Both the position numbers and the translations under genes were made by a program. The notes under the pieces were generated by a model. It worked only from the letters and a program-made list of their open reading frames with translations. It made no database searches and was not told the origin of the DNA. Source: Phoenix dactylifera (Eukaryota; Streptophyta; Magnoliopsida; Arecales; Arecaceae). Taken from it: a stretch of DNA of 64,000 nucleotides. This document shows, one piece after another, positions 1-8,428 of the stretch (the first letter of the stretch is position 1; every line of letters begins with the position of its first letter). The DNA is taken from assembly GCF_009389715.1 (NCBI RefSeq), contig NC_052401.1, forward strand, positions 372,001-436,000. The letters run 5' to 3'.

Positions 1-472
1 GACAACTTCCTGGTTCCGGTCTGAGTCGGCCTTATTTTCCACTACGCCATTAATGGGCCAAATCGTGCCCAATTATTACAAAAGAGAACAAACTCCCTGT
101 CACCTCCCGGGCAACATAAAATCCCTCTATAAAAGGGACCCGGGGAGGAAAAAACTAGGAGGGGAAGACAAGTAAACAGCACAGACACAATTAAGCACAA
201 TATCCTCTTCATCTTCTTCACCCTCTGGCTTGCTTTCTCCACATATTTGCCCCCTCTGACTTAAGCATCGGAGGGCCGGCGCCGGGGAGCCCGGCCACCG
301 GCTTTTTTGCAGGACGGGACAGGACAGGACGCACTCTCCTCTCCGCTCTCTCACACCCCCAGGAGGGCACAGGAGGACGCAGCCGGCCGGCGCACCGCCG
401 TCCGCCCTCCCCGCGGCGGAGCTCCTCCTTCCCCGGCTTCGCGGCGGCCCCCGGGTCCAATTTCCAGCAACA
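1..472 (+). mobile_element. 5' LTR (3' portion) of outer Tat-lineage Ty3/gypsy element
   Basis: This stretch aligns with 11841-12314, the end of the 3' LTR, with about 7 substitutions and two 1-bp indels. It ends in AACA, which pairs with the TGTT start seen at 11160. The start of this LTR lies before the window. A TATA box (TATAAAAG) is at 128-135 and should drive element transcription on the plus strand. Immediately downstream, about 474-491, is the primer binding site region beginning TTGGCGCTAGAGG; I do not assign the tRNA. Confidence 0.93.
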
Positions 473-907
473 GTTGGCGCTAGAGGAAGGGACCGAGTTC
501 GCTGCCATGAAGCTAAGAAGCAAAGGGGCTTCCAACGCCTCTCGACGTCCTCCACCCAGCCCTGAGCATTCCGTCCGAAACTCACCACCTCCGGCTGAGC
601 CAGTTCATCAAGTTCGGCCGGAGCAGTTTGATGCCCTGGTGCAACAGGTGCAGGCCCTGGCTACCGCTGTCCAAAGCCTGCAGCCCAGGGGCATCCCAAC
701 GGCACCGCCTCCTCCGGCTCCAGTTCAACCGGAGCCCCCTACAAGCGGACTTCCCCTTCGAGGTCAGGACTCCCAAGTCCAGGCCTCCCTCTGGAGAGAG
801 CACCCAGCCAGGGGCTACGGAGGCTGGCCACAGCCGTCAGAAGCTGAGTCGGTTCCAGGGCAACCTGCGCTCGAACGAACCGCTGCAGCGATCTTCCAGA
901 GTGACGA

Positions 908-1320
908 TGATGGGGACATCAGAGCCCTTCATCCAGATGATCCTAAGCCTCCGGATTGAGCCAGACGCATTTATTTGCATATTTATTTTATTTTATTTCT
1001 GGGTTTATTTGCATTTAGGGATTTATTTGTGGTTTATTTTATTTCTGGGTTTATTTGCATTTTAGGACTTATTTGTGGTTTATTTGTGTTATTTGTGGGC
1101 TTATTAGGATTTATTGTTGTGTAAGGGGGTTTATGCAAATTGTGTATTTGGGCCCTATATAAAAGGGACTATTCTCATGATTAGGGTTAATGAAGAATTA
1201 AAGATTTCTTTCCCCCACGTTTCCTCTTCTTCTCTTCTCCTCCCTTCTCCTTCTTCTCTTCTTCTTCCTCATTCTCTTCCCCTCTTCTCCTTCTTCCATT
1301 TAAAATTTGGTCCGGCATCA
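908..1320 (+). mobile_element. 5' LTR of nested element
   Basis: It starts TG and ends CA and is preceded by the target duplication GACGA. It is T-rich, with TATA box TATATAAAAG at about 1156-1165, followed by a CT-rich stretch near 1210-1300. It differs from the 3' copy by about nine single-base changes. Confidence 0.95.
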
Positions 1321-3460
1321 ACTTGGTATCAGAGCCTCGGGTTTTGCCTCTGTGCCAAAGCCCCGGTCCCTAAACAGCGTCACTGCTTCTCCATCGACTT
1401 CCTACGGCCCACCACCCCTCTCCTCTCTCTCCCTCGGTGCTCATAAAAAAAAAAAAAAGGAATCTCTCTCTTTCTCTCTCGGTTCAAACCAGAGGAGAAA
1501 GGAAAACTCCTTTCCACCGTCGAGCCGCGCCGCCTCCATCCTCCGCCTGCGCCACCGCCAGACCTCACCTGAGCTCCAGACGTCACCCGAGCCCCATCAG
1601 CCAGGTTCCCATCTACTCGTTCCCCCTTTCCCCTTGCCACCAGTCATCACGCCCGTGCTCGCCTCCACCGCCGCCATCAGTCGCCGCCAGCAACGCCCAA
1701 ACCACCATAGGAAGATCTTCCCCACCTCTGCGTCGCGCCGCCTCCCCGCCGCCGAATTCCGCCGACGAGCAGACCGCCCGCAGCGCCACCCCCGCTTCCG
1801 CCTGCACCACCGGAAGCCGCCTTCGGCCGCCACCGTGACTGGCCATCCCTCTCCGGCCACCGTCCGTCGCCGCAGAGCCCCGCCGCAGCCCGTCCCTGCA
1901 GCCGCCGCCACAAGGAACGACCCGCCCTCCCGAACCGTCGGGAGGTTGAAGACCATCAGCCCTAACGGGTAAGAGCAAAACCCGTTAACCCACTCCCCAC
2001 TAGCCCGATCCGTTCCCCCTTCAAAAAAAAAAAAAAGAGAAAAAAAAGCTACGCATGTGACTTGCACGTGATGGACCCTTAATGGGTTTTCGGAGCGGGT
2101 CAAACCCGTTAACCCGAATCCTAACGGGTCTGAGTTAAAAAAAAAGGAAAAAAAAAAAACCTACCTCTGTTCGTCTTCTCCGGCCGCACGCCGCGCCGCC
2201 GCCCTTGAGCGCCGCTCCACCCGTGCCGCCGCCGAGTTCCGCCGCGCGCCGCCCACCCTTCGCCGCTTTCGCTCCACCGGCCGAAGCCACCATCCCCTTC
2301 TTTCTTCGCTATCTGCCTCCACCGCGCCGCCCAACCCCTCCTACCACCGTCGCAGTCCGCCTCCGCCGTCGCAGCAGCTCCGCCGCCACCCGCCTGCCGC
2401 TTACTCTGCTCCGCCGCTCCCTCTGCTCCGCCGCTCCGGCCGACCGCAGCGTCTCCTTGACTACGGCCACCGGCTTCGGCCTTCGCCGTCAACGCCGCCG
2501 AAGCTTCCGCCCTCGCGCTCCGCCCTCCCTTCACCGCCACTACGCCACCGTCGCCGCTGTAACAACCTCCTCCATCTTCCTCACCGGCCATCGCCCCTCA
2601 CCAAAAACCAACTCCCCGTTCACCCCACCGGAACCCCTCCTTTCCCCCTCTTTCTGACCTGCAGACAGAGGCCCTCGGGGCCATCACTTCAAGCCCATCC
2701 AGAGGCCCAAAGGCCAACCAGTCCCCACATCAACCCCAGCAGGCTCTTCATCAACCCGTGCGCCAGCAGCATCCCCTCTCCACAGCTTCAACCTCCAGCC
2801 GTTCATATCTCCTCGGCGTCCACTTCAATCGTGCAACAGTCTGGATTCAGCAATCAACACCACTGAGTTCCTGCATTGCATCCGACGACGTCTCCATTGC
2901 TTGAAAAGCCACGAGCGAATGACTCTGATCGCCTACTTCACGACAGGTAGTAAGGTTTCCACTTTTCTTGGGATTGCTCATTTAATTATGTTCTAGTTCT
3001 CTTGCATGATAGCCACATTTTGAAAACTTATATTGCTGTTATAATTCAGAACATTGAACCTTTCACTTCCGAACACGTCCTATTACCCTTTAAATCTTGA
3101 CATTAAATTAGCACACCCTAGTAACAGGACGTTTCTCAACATTATTCGATCAGATTGATTTAGGATCAGAACAACTGTACCACTTGATTGCAATCTAATT
3201 TCTTAAATTGAATAATCTTAATCCTTAATTCTGAATAACCGAAGTAAAAATCAGCAACATTTAAATTTTAAGTTATTATTGTGAAGACTTGCTGATTTCT
3301 GAAATCATAATAGATTGCATTAGTAGGTTGTCCTGCATCATAATTATTAGGGTTTCATTAGTGACACTGCATTTCACATCATCACCTAGTGTCATCATTG
3401 CATGTCAACCTGTAGTGATATGGAGTACTATTTCAGTCAACCAAAACCCCTGTAACTACC
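1321..3460 (+). other. Leader of nested element: primer site, GC-rich low-complexity blocks, AT-rich spacer
   Basis: After the primer site (1324-1335) come two GC-rich, C- and CCG-rich blocks (about 1490-1960 and 2165-2660). They are separated by A-runs (1446-1458, 2023-2046, 2137-2158) and by short motifs resembling acccgttaaccc near 1980 and 2105. Long frames cross these blocks in several phases on both strands and encode only Pro/Arg/Ala/Ser-rich sequence, so I read them as compositional, not as genes. From about 2950 to 3460 the DNA turns AT-rich with nothing recognised. The blocks may be captured sequence. Confidence 0.5.
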
Positions 3461-5005
3461 ATGAATTCCGACATTTTGAGGTCTATCAAGGAACAGATCA
3501 TTGCCATACGGGCTGGATACAAGGAATTCACACAAGAGATCCGTGAGCTCAGGCAAAATTCTAGGACCCCTACACCGCCAACCCCTGTTGCAGCCCAACC
3601 TAAAATCGGTTTGGTTGCACCACCTGTAATCCTTCCCCATTCTCTTGGGCACCAAACCCAATGCTCAATGTGTCAACAATTCGACCACATAGCATCCCAA
3701 TGTCCTATTAGAACCTACCTGATTACTGAACCAGAAGTTAGGAGCCAAGAGGTCGAATATGTTGAAGAAGTCTATGAACCAAATATAGAAGACTATGAAG
3801 AAGACTTTGAAGACGAACCTATAGAATTAGATTTTGTCCAAAATGATTCCCAAAGGGAGACTATTGATCTAAGTACAACCAAGTCATTTCACATCACTAC
3901 TGTGGAAGAGGTAGTGACAGATATTGAGAGCCAGTCACCTGAATTGGCACTTGTAGCTAAAGATACCCATGTGGAGTCCAATCTTGAATATTCCCCTATA
4001 GTAGTTTCCCTTCTAGAGGAGTTTAATGACGTAGTCCCTGATGATCTTCCGGATGCACTTTCTCCGATACATGATATCCAACACGCAATTGATCTAGTTC
4101 CCGGAGTATTTCTGCCCAACCTTCCACATCATAGGCTCAACCCAAATGCATATGCTAGGACCTGGGATTTAATATTATCGACAATTGAGTTTGCATATCA
4201 TAGTTCGGTTAACAAGTCCATAGGTATGAGTCCATTCGAAGTGGTGCATGATTACAAACCTAGGCAATCCATAGACTTGTCTTTCATGTCTCATCAGTAT
4301 AGAGTCGTTGAGTCTGCACAATCAATTGCATCACATCCATATTCATTGCATCAAGAAATCAGCAATTTTAGTCACTTTAATAACTTAAAATATAAATCCC
4401 TTGCTGATTTAACCAGACGTTATAATGAGTTAAGTGAAAGAGATTACGTCATGATAAGAATTAGGTTTGAACGACTATCTTCGGAAACGTTTAAGAAATT
4501 GCAAACTTGTAGTGCAGAACTGTTCAAAATCTTAAAAAAAATCAGTTCGAATGCATATGTTGTGGATCTTCCTGATGACTATGGGATTAGTGCGACATTT
4601 AATATTGAAGATTTAGTCCCATACAAAAAGTTAATATTCATGCCTTCTGACCCCTTTATTGATATACCTACCCATGTTGGACACCCTGACCTCTTACCTG
4701 CTGTTGAGCCACCACCTTCCAAATCTCATGCACGCAGAGAACAAATAGAACATATAATGGATGAGCAGGTTATTTCAACCAGGAATGGTAGTTACCAACA
4801 TTACCTTGTTCGGTGGAAAGGTCGACCAAAGTCTGATGTGACGTGGATTTCCAGAGCACAGTTGCAGCGCCTTGACCCCGATCTTATGGAGCAGTACGAC
4901 AGCCGGCCAGACTTGTACTCGACGGGGTCGAGTTTTTCTCACCCGGGAGGAGTTGATGGGGACATCAGAGCCCTTCATCCAGATGATCCTAAGCCTCCAG
5001 ATTGA
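3461..5005 (+). CDS. Fused Gag-knuckle / RT-start / integrase-end / chromodomain protein of nested element
   Basis: One uninterrupted frame of 514 codons starts at ATG 3461. Residues 68-81 form a CX2CX4HX4C zinc knuckle. An acidic linker follows. Residues 184-228 match the conserved protease-RT junction of chromoviruses (DIQHAIDLVPG). The sequence then jumps directly to the integrase C-terminal region (about 235-275, FAYHSSVNKS...MSPFEVV), a GPF/GPY-type module (about 327-388, with NAYVVDLP) and a chromodomain (about 427-480, with YLVRWKGRPKSDVTW). All catalytic cores are absent, yet every junction is in frame. The last residues are read from the 3' LTR. It may bind nucleic acid and chromatin; enzyme activity is not expected. 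Whether it is translated is unknown. Confidence 0.82.
   Translation: MNSDILRSIKEQIIAIRAGYKEFTQEIRELRQNSRTPTPPTPVAAQPKIGLVAPPVILPHSLGHQTQCSMCQQFDHIASQCPIRTYLITEPEVRSQEVEYVEEVYEPNIEDYEEDFEDEPIELDFVQNDSQRETIDLSTTKSFHITTVEEVVTDIESQSPELALVAKDTHVESNLEYSPIVVSLLEEFNDVVPDDLPDALSPIHDIQHAIDLVPGVFLPNLPHHRLNPNAYARTWDLILSTIEFAYHSSVNKSIGMSPFEVVHDYKPRQSIDLSFMSHQYRVVESAQSIASHPYSLHQEISNFSHFNNLKYKSLADLTRRYNELSERDYVMIRIRFERLSSETFKKLQTCSAELFKILKKISSNAYVVDLPDDYGISATFNIEDLVPYKKLIFMPSDPFIDIPTHVGHPDLLPAVEPPPSKSHARREQIEHIMDEQVISTRNGSYQHYLVRWKGRPKSDVTWISRAQLQRLDPDLMEQYDSRPDLYSTGSSFSHPGGVDGDIRALHPDDPKPPD
4945..4953 (+). promoter_or_regulatory. Polypurine tract of nested element
   Basis: The purine-rich GGGAGGAGT directly abuts the 3' LTR start (4954), where a plus-strand primer is expected in an LTR retrotransposon. 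Confidence 0.75.
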
Positions 5006-5366
5006 GCCAGACGCATTTATTTGCATATTTATTTTATTTTATTTCTGGGTTTATTTGCATTTAGGGATTTATTTGTAGTTTATTTTATTGCTGGGTTTAT
5101 TTGCATTTTAGGACTTATTTGTGGTTTATTTGTGTTATTTATGGGCTTATTAGGATTTATTGTTGTGTAAGGGGGTTTATGCAAATTGTGTATTTGGGCC
5201 CTATATAAAAGGGACTATTCTCGTGATTAGGATTAATGAAGAATTAAAGATTTCTTTTCCCCATGTTTCCTCTTCTTCTCTTCTCCTCCCTTCTCCTTCT
5301 TCTCTTCTTCTTCCTCCTTCTCTTCCCCTCTTCTCCTTCTTCCATTTAAAATTTGGTCCGGCATCA
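4954..5366 (+). mobile_element. 3' LTR of nested element
   Basis: This is the second 413-bp copy, followed by GACGA (5367-5371), which restores the host gag frame. Its TATA box is at about 5202-5211. The fused frame of the nested element reads into its first 52 bases before stopping at 5003-5005. Confidence 0.95.
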
Positions 5367-6023
5367 GACGAACTCGACAAGAAGGTCGAGAAGCTGGAGC
5401 GCCAAATCCAGGCACTCCACGGGAGAAAATCAGGACGTGACGGCGACTTCGAGTTCACTACGAAGTCTCCCTTCTCCCCGGAGATCGAAGATGAACCGGT
5501 TCCGCTACGGTTCAAGATGCCCCAGGTGGAGCCCTACAACGGCAAGGCTGATCCCCTTGACCACCTGGAAAGCTACCGGGTCTTAACAGCCCTACAAGGA
5601 GCCTCGGAGGCCATGATGTGCAAGGCTTTTCCGGCGACACTCCGAGGACCAGCCCGGCTGTGGTTTACCGGGCTGAAGCCGAGTACTGTCTCCTCCTTTG
5701 AGCAGCTCGGCAGACAGTTTGCCGGCAACTTTGCCGCCAGCCAGCCCCAGCGACGGACGTCCGACTCCCTCCTAGACATTAAGCAAAAGGAGGGAGAGTC
5801 CTTCAGGGAGTATTTGGACCGGTTTACCGCCGCAACATGGGAGGTCCGGGAGCTTGACCAGTCAATCGCCATGTCAGCGCTAAAGACTGGATCCCGGTCT
5901 TACAGGTTCCTCTTCTCAATCGAGAAGAGTTTCCCCTCGGACCTCACCGAAATGTTCGCTCGGGCGCGGAAGTACGCCAAGGCGGAAGAGGCCGTGGCAG
6001 TTAGGCGGGGCGGGACCGAGTAG

Positions 6024-6160
6024 AACCCCAAGGGGTCCCTCATTATTCAAATATTGAATTTCATTCTGTGGATTTCATTTCATAATAAACTTATGATCTG
6101 CATACTCATTTCAAGCTCACCGATTTTCCTGGTTATCTCATGATCCCAGGTTTATTTCTC
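6024..6160 (+). other. Short spacer after gag
   Basis: About 140 bp of AT-rich sequence separates the gag stop from the first hairpin. No protease or RT frame begins here, although that is where pol should lie in a full Tat element. Confidence 0.6.
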
Positions 6161-7440
6161 CTCCCCTGACTACGGTTGGGATGCCCCGATATCTCGGGAT
6201 GATAGAGTACCCACGTGGACTCCCTGAAGACGGTTCGTGAGTTCGTGATGCGCTCTCCATCGGCCAACGAGCTCGGCTCGTTCTCCTACCCTAACTACGG
6301 TTAGGATGCCCTGTCACAACGGGATGCCCCGATCCGTCGGGATGGCTCGAGACGTCGAGATACGGTCCTAAGTGACCGACGAGCTCGGCTCGTCCTCCAT
6401 CGACTTCCACCGACGAGCTCGGCTCGTGCTCCATCGGCCAACGAGCTCGGCTCGTTCTCCTACCCTGACCACGGTCAGGATGCCCCGAGACGTCGGGATG
6501 CCCCGATCCGTCGGGATGCCCTGAGACGTCAGGATGCCCCCAATATATTGGGATGCCCTGCCACAACGGGATGCCCCGATCCGTCGGGATGGCTCGAGAC
6601 GTCGAGATACGGTCTTAAGTGACCGACGAGCTCGGCTCGTCCTCCATCGACTTCCACCGACGAGCTCGGCTCGTGCTCCATCGGCCAACGAGCACGGCTC
6701 GTTCTCCTACCCTGACCACGGTCAGGATGCCCCGAGACGTCGGAATGCCCCGATCCGTCGGGATGCCCCGAGACGTCGGGATGCCCCGGCTATAGGGAAG
6801 CTCGAGACGTCGAGATATGAGTTGCGGTCCTCTCTGACCAGACGAGCTCGGCTCGTTCTCCATCGACTTCCACCGACGAGCTCGGCTCGTGCTCCATCAG
6901 CCAACGAGCTCGGCTCGTTCTCCTACCCTGGCCACGGTCAGGATGCCCCGAGACGTCGGGATGCCCCGGCTATAGGGAAGCTCGAGACGTCGAGATATGA
7001 GTTGCGGTCCTCTCTGACCAGACGAGCTCGGCTCGTTCTCCATCGACTTCCACCGACGAGCTCGGCTCGTGCTCCATCAGCCAACGAGCTCGGCTCGTGC
7101 TCCATCAGCCAACGAGCTCGGCTCATTCTCCTACCCTGGCCACGGTCAGGATGCCCCGAGACGTCGGGATGCCCCGGTTATAGGGAAGCTCGAGACGTCG
7201 AGATATGAGTTGCGGTCCTCTCTGACCAGACGAGCTCGGCTCGTTCTCCATCGACTTCTACCAACGAGCTCGGCTCGTGCTCCATCAGCCAACGAGCTCG
7301 GCTCGTTCTCCTACCCTGACCTCGGTCGGGATGCCTCGAGACGTCGAGATGCCCCGATTTATCGGGATGCCCCGATGCGTTGAGATGCGGTCTTCATTGA
7401 CCAAGACGAGCTCAGCTCGTTGTCCGCCGGCTTCAGCCAA
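6160..7440 (+). repeat. Array of short hairpin units in diverged tandem repeats
   Basis: The region is packed with short inverted repeats of four kinds. (A) 6-bp stems with a 4-base loop, for example 6290-6305 (CCTAAC/GGTTAGG) and 6464-6479 (CCTGAC/GGTCAGG). (B) 5-bp stems with a 4-base loop, at 6185-6198, 6328-6341, 6346-6359, 6484-6497, 6520-6533, 6539-6552 and 7353-7366. (C) ACGAGC-tcg-GCTCGT, many copies, first at 6267-6281. (D) CGGTC-6-GACCG, for example 6363-6378. Units are commonly linked by GATGCC. Longer tandem periods overlie this: about 248 bp (6363 to 6611) and exactly 180 bp (6821 to 7001), then 208 bp to 7209 owing to a 28-bp extra duplication. The frames across it are repeat artefacts. 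Confidence 0.9.
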
Positions 7441-7460
7441 CGAGCTCGGCTCGCTTTCTA

Positions 7461-7925
7461 TTCTTGGATTTCTCTGCCGACGTCCCCAAAAAATGGAGTC
7501 CGAGCAGAGAAGCGTCTTCAGTCGCCTCGGCGCAAGGACGCACACGGTACAAGGTACCCATTTATTTAATATTTTTACATTATCTTATCTATTCTTGGAT
7601 CTCTGCCGATGTCCTCAAAGAACGGACCCCGAGCAGAGGAGCATCTTCAGTCGCCTCGGCGCAAGGACGCACACGGTACAAGATACCCATTTATTTAATG
7701 TTTTTACATTATCTTATCTACTCTTGGATCTCTGCCGACGTCCTCAAAGAACGGACCCCGAGCAGAGGAGCGTCTTCAGTCGCCTCGGCACAAGGACGCA
7801 CATGGTATAAGGTACCCATTTACTTAATGTTTCTACATTATCTTATCTGTTTTGGATTTCTCTGCCGACGTCCTCAAAGAGTGGACTCCGAGCAGAATGT
7901 TTTAGTCGCCTCGGCGTGAAACACT
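7461..7925 (+). repeat. About 130-bp tandem repeat, four copies
   Basis: Copies begin near 7461, 7592, 7721 and 7850 with the motif CTTGGAT then TCTGCCGACGTCC. Each contains GAGCAGAG...GTCGCCTCGG, and the first three have a run resembling acccatttatttaat. The last copy is partial and diverged. Tandem repeats between the coding part and the 3' LTR are known in Tat-lineage elements and can seed satellites. Confidence 0.88.
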
Positions 7926-8428
7926 CACGATACCAACAAACTTGGTATAAACAGTCTGTTGAATCCCCGTCACGAGCTGACGAGCATTCGACCCATTCGT
8001 TGGAAAAGAATCCGGTTCGCCCCGACAACCCGAGGCTCGGATTCGAAGTTCACTACGCTAAAAAAGATCTGTCCTAGCGGCCGCCCCAGGGCTTGGTCGA
8101 ATTCTGGACTAGGCTCGAAAAAATTCTCCGAGCCCGAATCCCCTTGGTATAAGCATAAGCGTCGCTATACCACTGGTCGAAGGACCGAGCAATGGAGCTC
8201 GGCTAGCCAAACCTAAAACCAAACCCTGTGGCGGGTAAAGCTGAGGCCCTAGAGCCCATGTCCTCGGAACCTAAAATGGATCCGAGCAGAGAAACTTGGA
8301 CTACAACAGACGAGTTTCCAAAAAAGTATATTCATTTCAAAAAGCCCGTAGGCTGAGTACAAAAATTCGGGTTCGGCCCTTACAAGTATGGGGGGCCATC
8401 CCGACTTTACAAAATAACAAAAATTACA
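7926..8428 (+). other. Non-coding spacer of outer element
   Basis: About 500 bp lie between the tandem repeats and the stop of the antisense gene. I see no pol remnant and no convincing frame on either strand. It presumably holds the 3' end of the antisense transcript. Confidence 0.5.

Larger units (their letters stand above)
908..5366 (+). mobile_element. Complete nested LTR retrotransposon (internally deleted chromovirus, non-autonomous)
   Basis: It is bounded by identical-length 413-bp LTRs (908-1320 and 4954-5366) that begin TGATGGGG and end GGCATCA. The flanking target duplication is GACGA at 903-907 and 5367-5371. A primer binding site with the classic initiator-Met form TGGTATCAGAGC lies at 1324-1335. 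A purine tract GGGAGGAGT lies just before the 3' LTR (4945-4953). The two LTRs differ at about 9 of 413 positions with no indels, so the insertion is fairly recent. Inside are a GC-rich leader and one fused frame (3461-5005). Protease, most of RT, RNase H and the integrase core are missing, so it depends on a helper. Confidence 0.95.
507..6023 (+). pseudogene. Outer-element gag, split by a nested retrotransposon
   Basis: The frame opens in the primer binding site region; the first ATG in frame is at 507-509. The 5' part (507-907) encodes a proline-rich leader. The 3' part (5372-6023) encodes a coiled stretch, then a capsid-type Retrotrans_gag (PF03732-like) domain with the typical YNGKADPLDHL start and a LWFTGLKP core, ending TAG at 6021-6023. 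The insert plus its duplicated GACGA adds 4464 bp, a multiple of three, and both halves sit in the same frame. The guest has internal stops, so this copy cannot make intact Gag. No zinc knuckle follows, so Gag looked short even before the insertion. It would have acted in the cytoplasm to package element RNA. Confidence 0.85.

Noticed and set aside
1307-2657. Several frames of 110-220 codons on both strands
   Set aside because: All are Pro/Arg/Ser/Ala-rich, overlap each other in many phases and lie in GC-rich low-complexity DNA of the retrotransposon leader.
6291-7810. Repeated Arg/Ser-rich frames on both strands
   Set aside because: They come from the hairpin and tandem-repeat array; the same short peptide recurs in several frames.
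6160-7925. CRISPR-like appearance of regular repeats
   Set aside because: Plant nuclear setting inside an LTR element, no spacer-repeat regularity and no cas genes; units are tandem and hairpin repeats.
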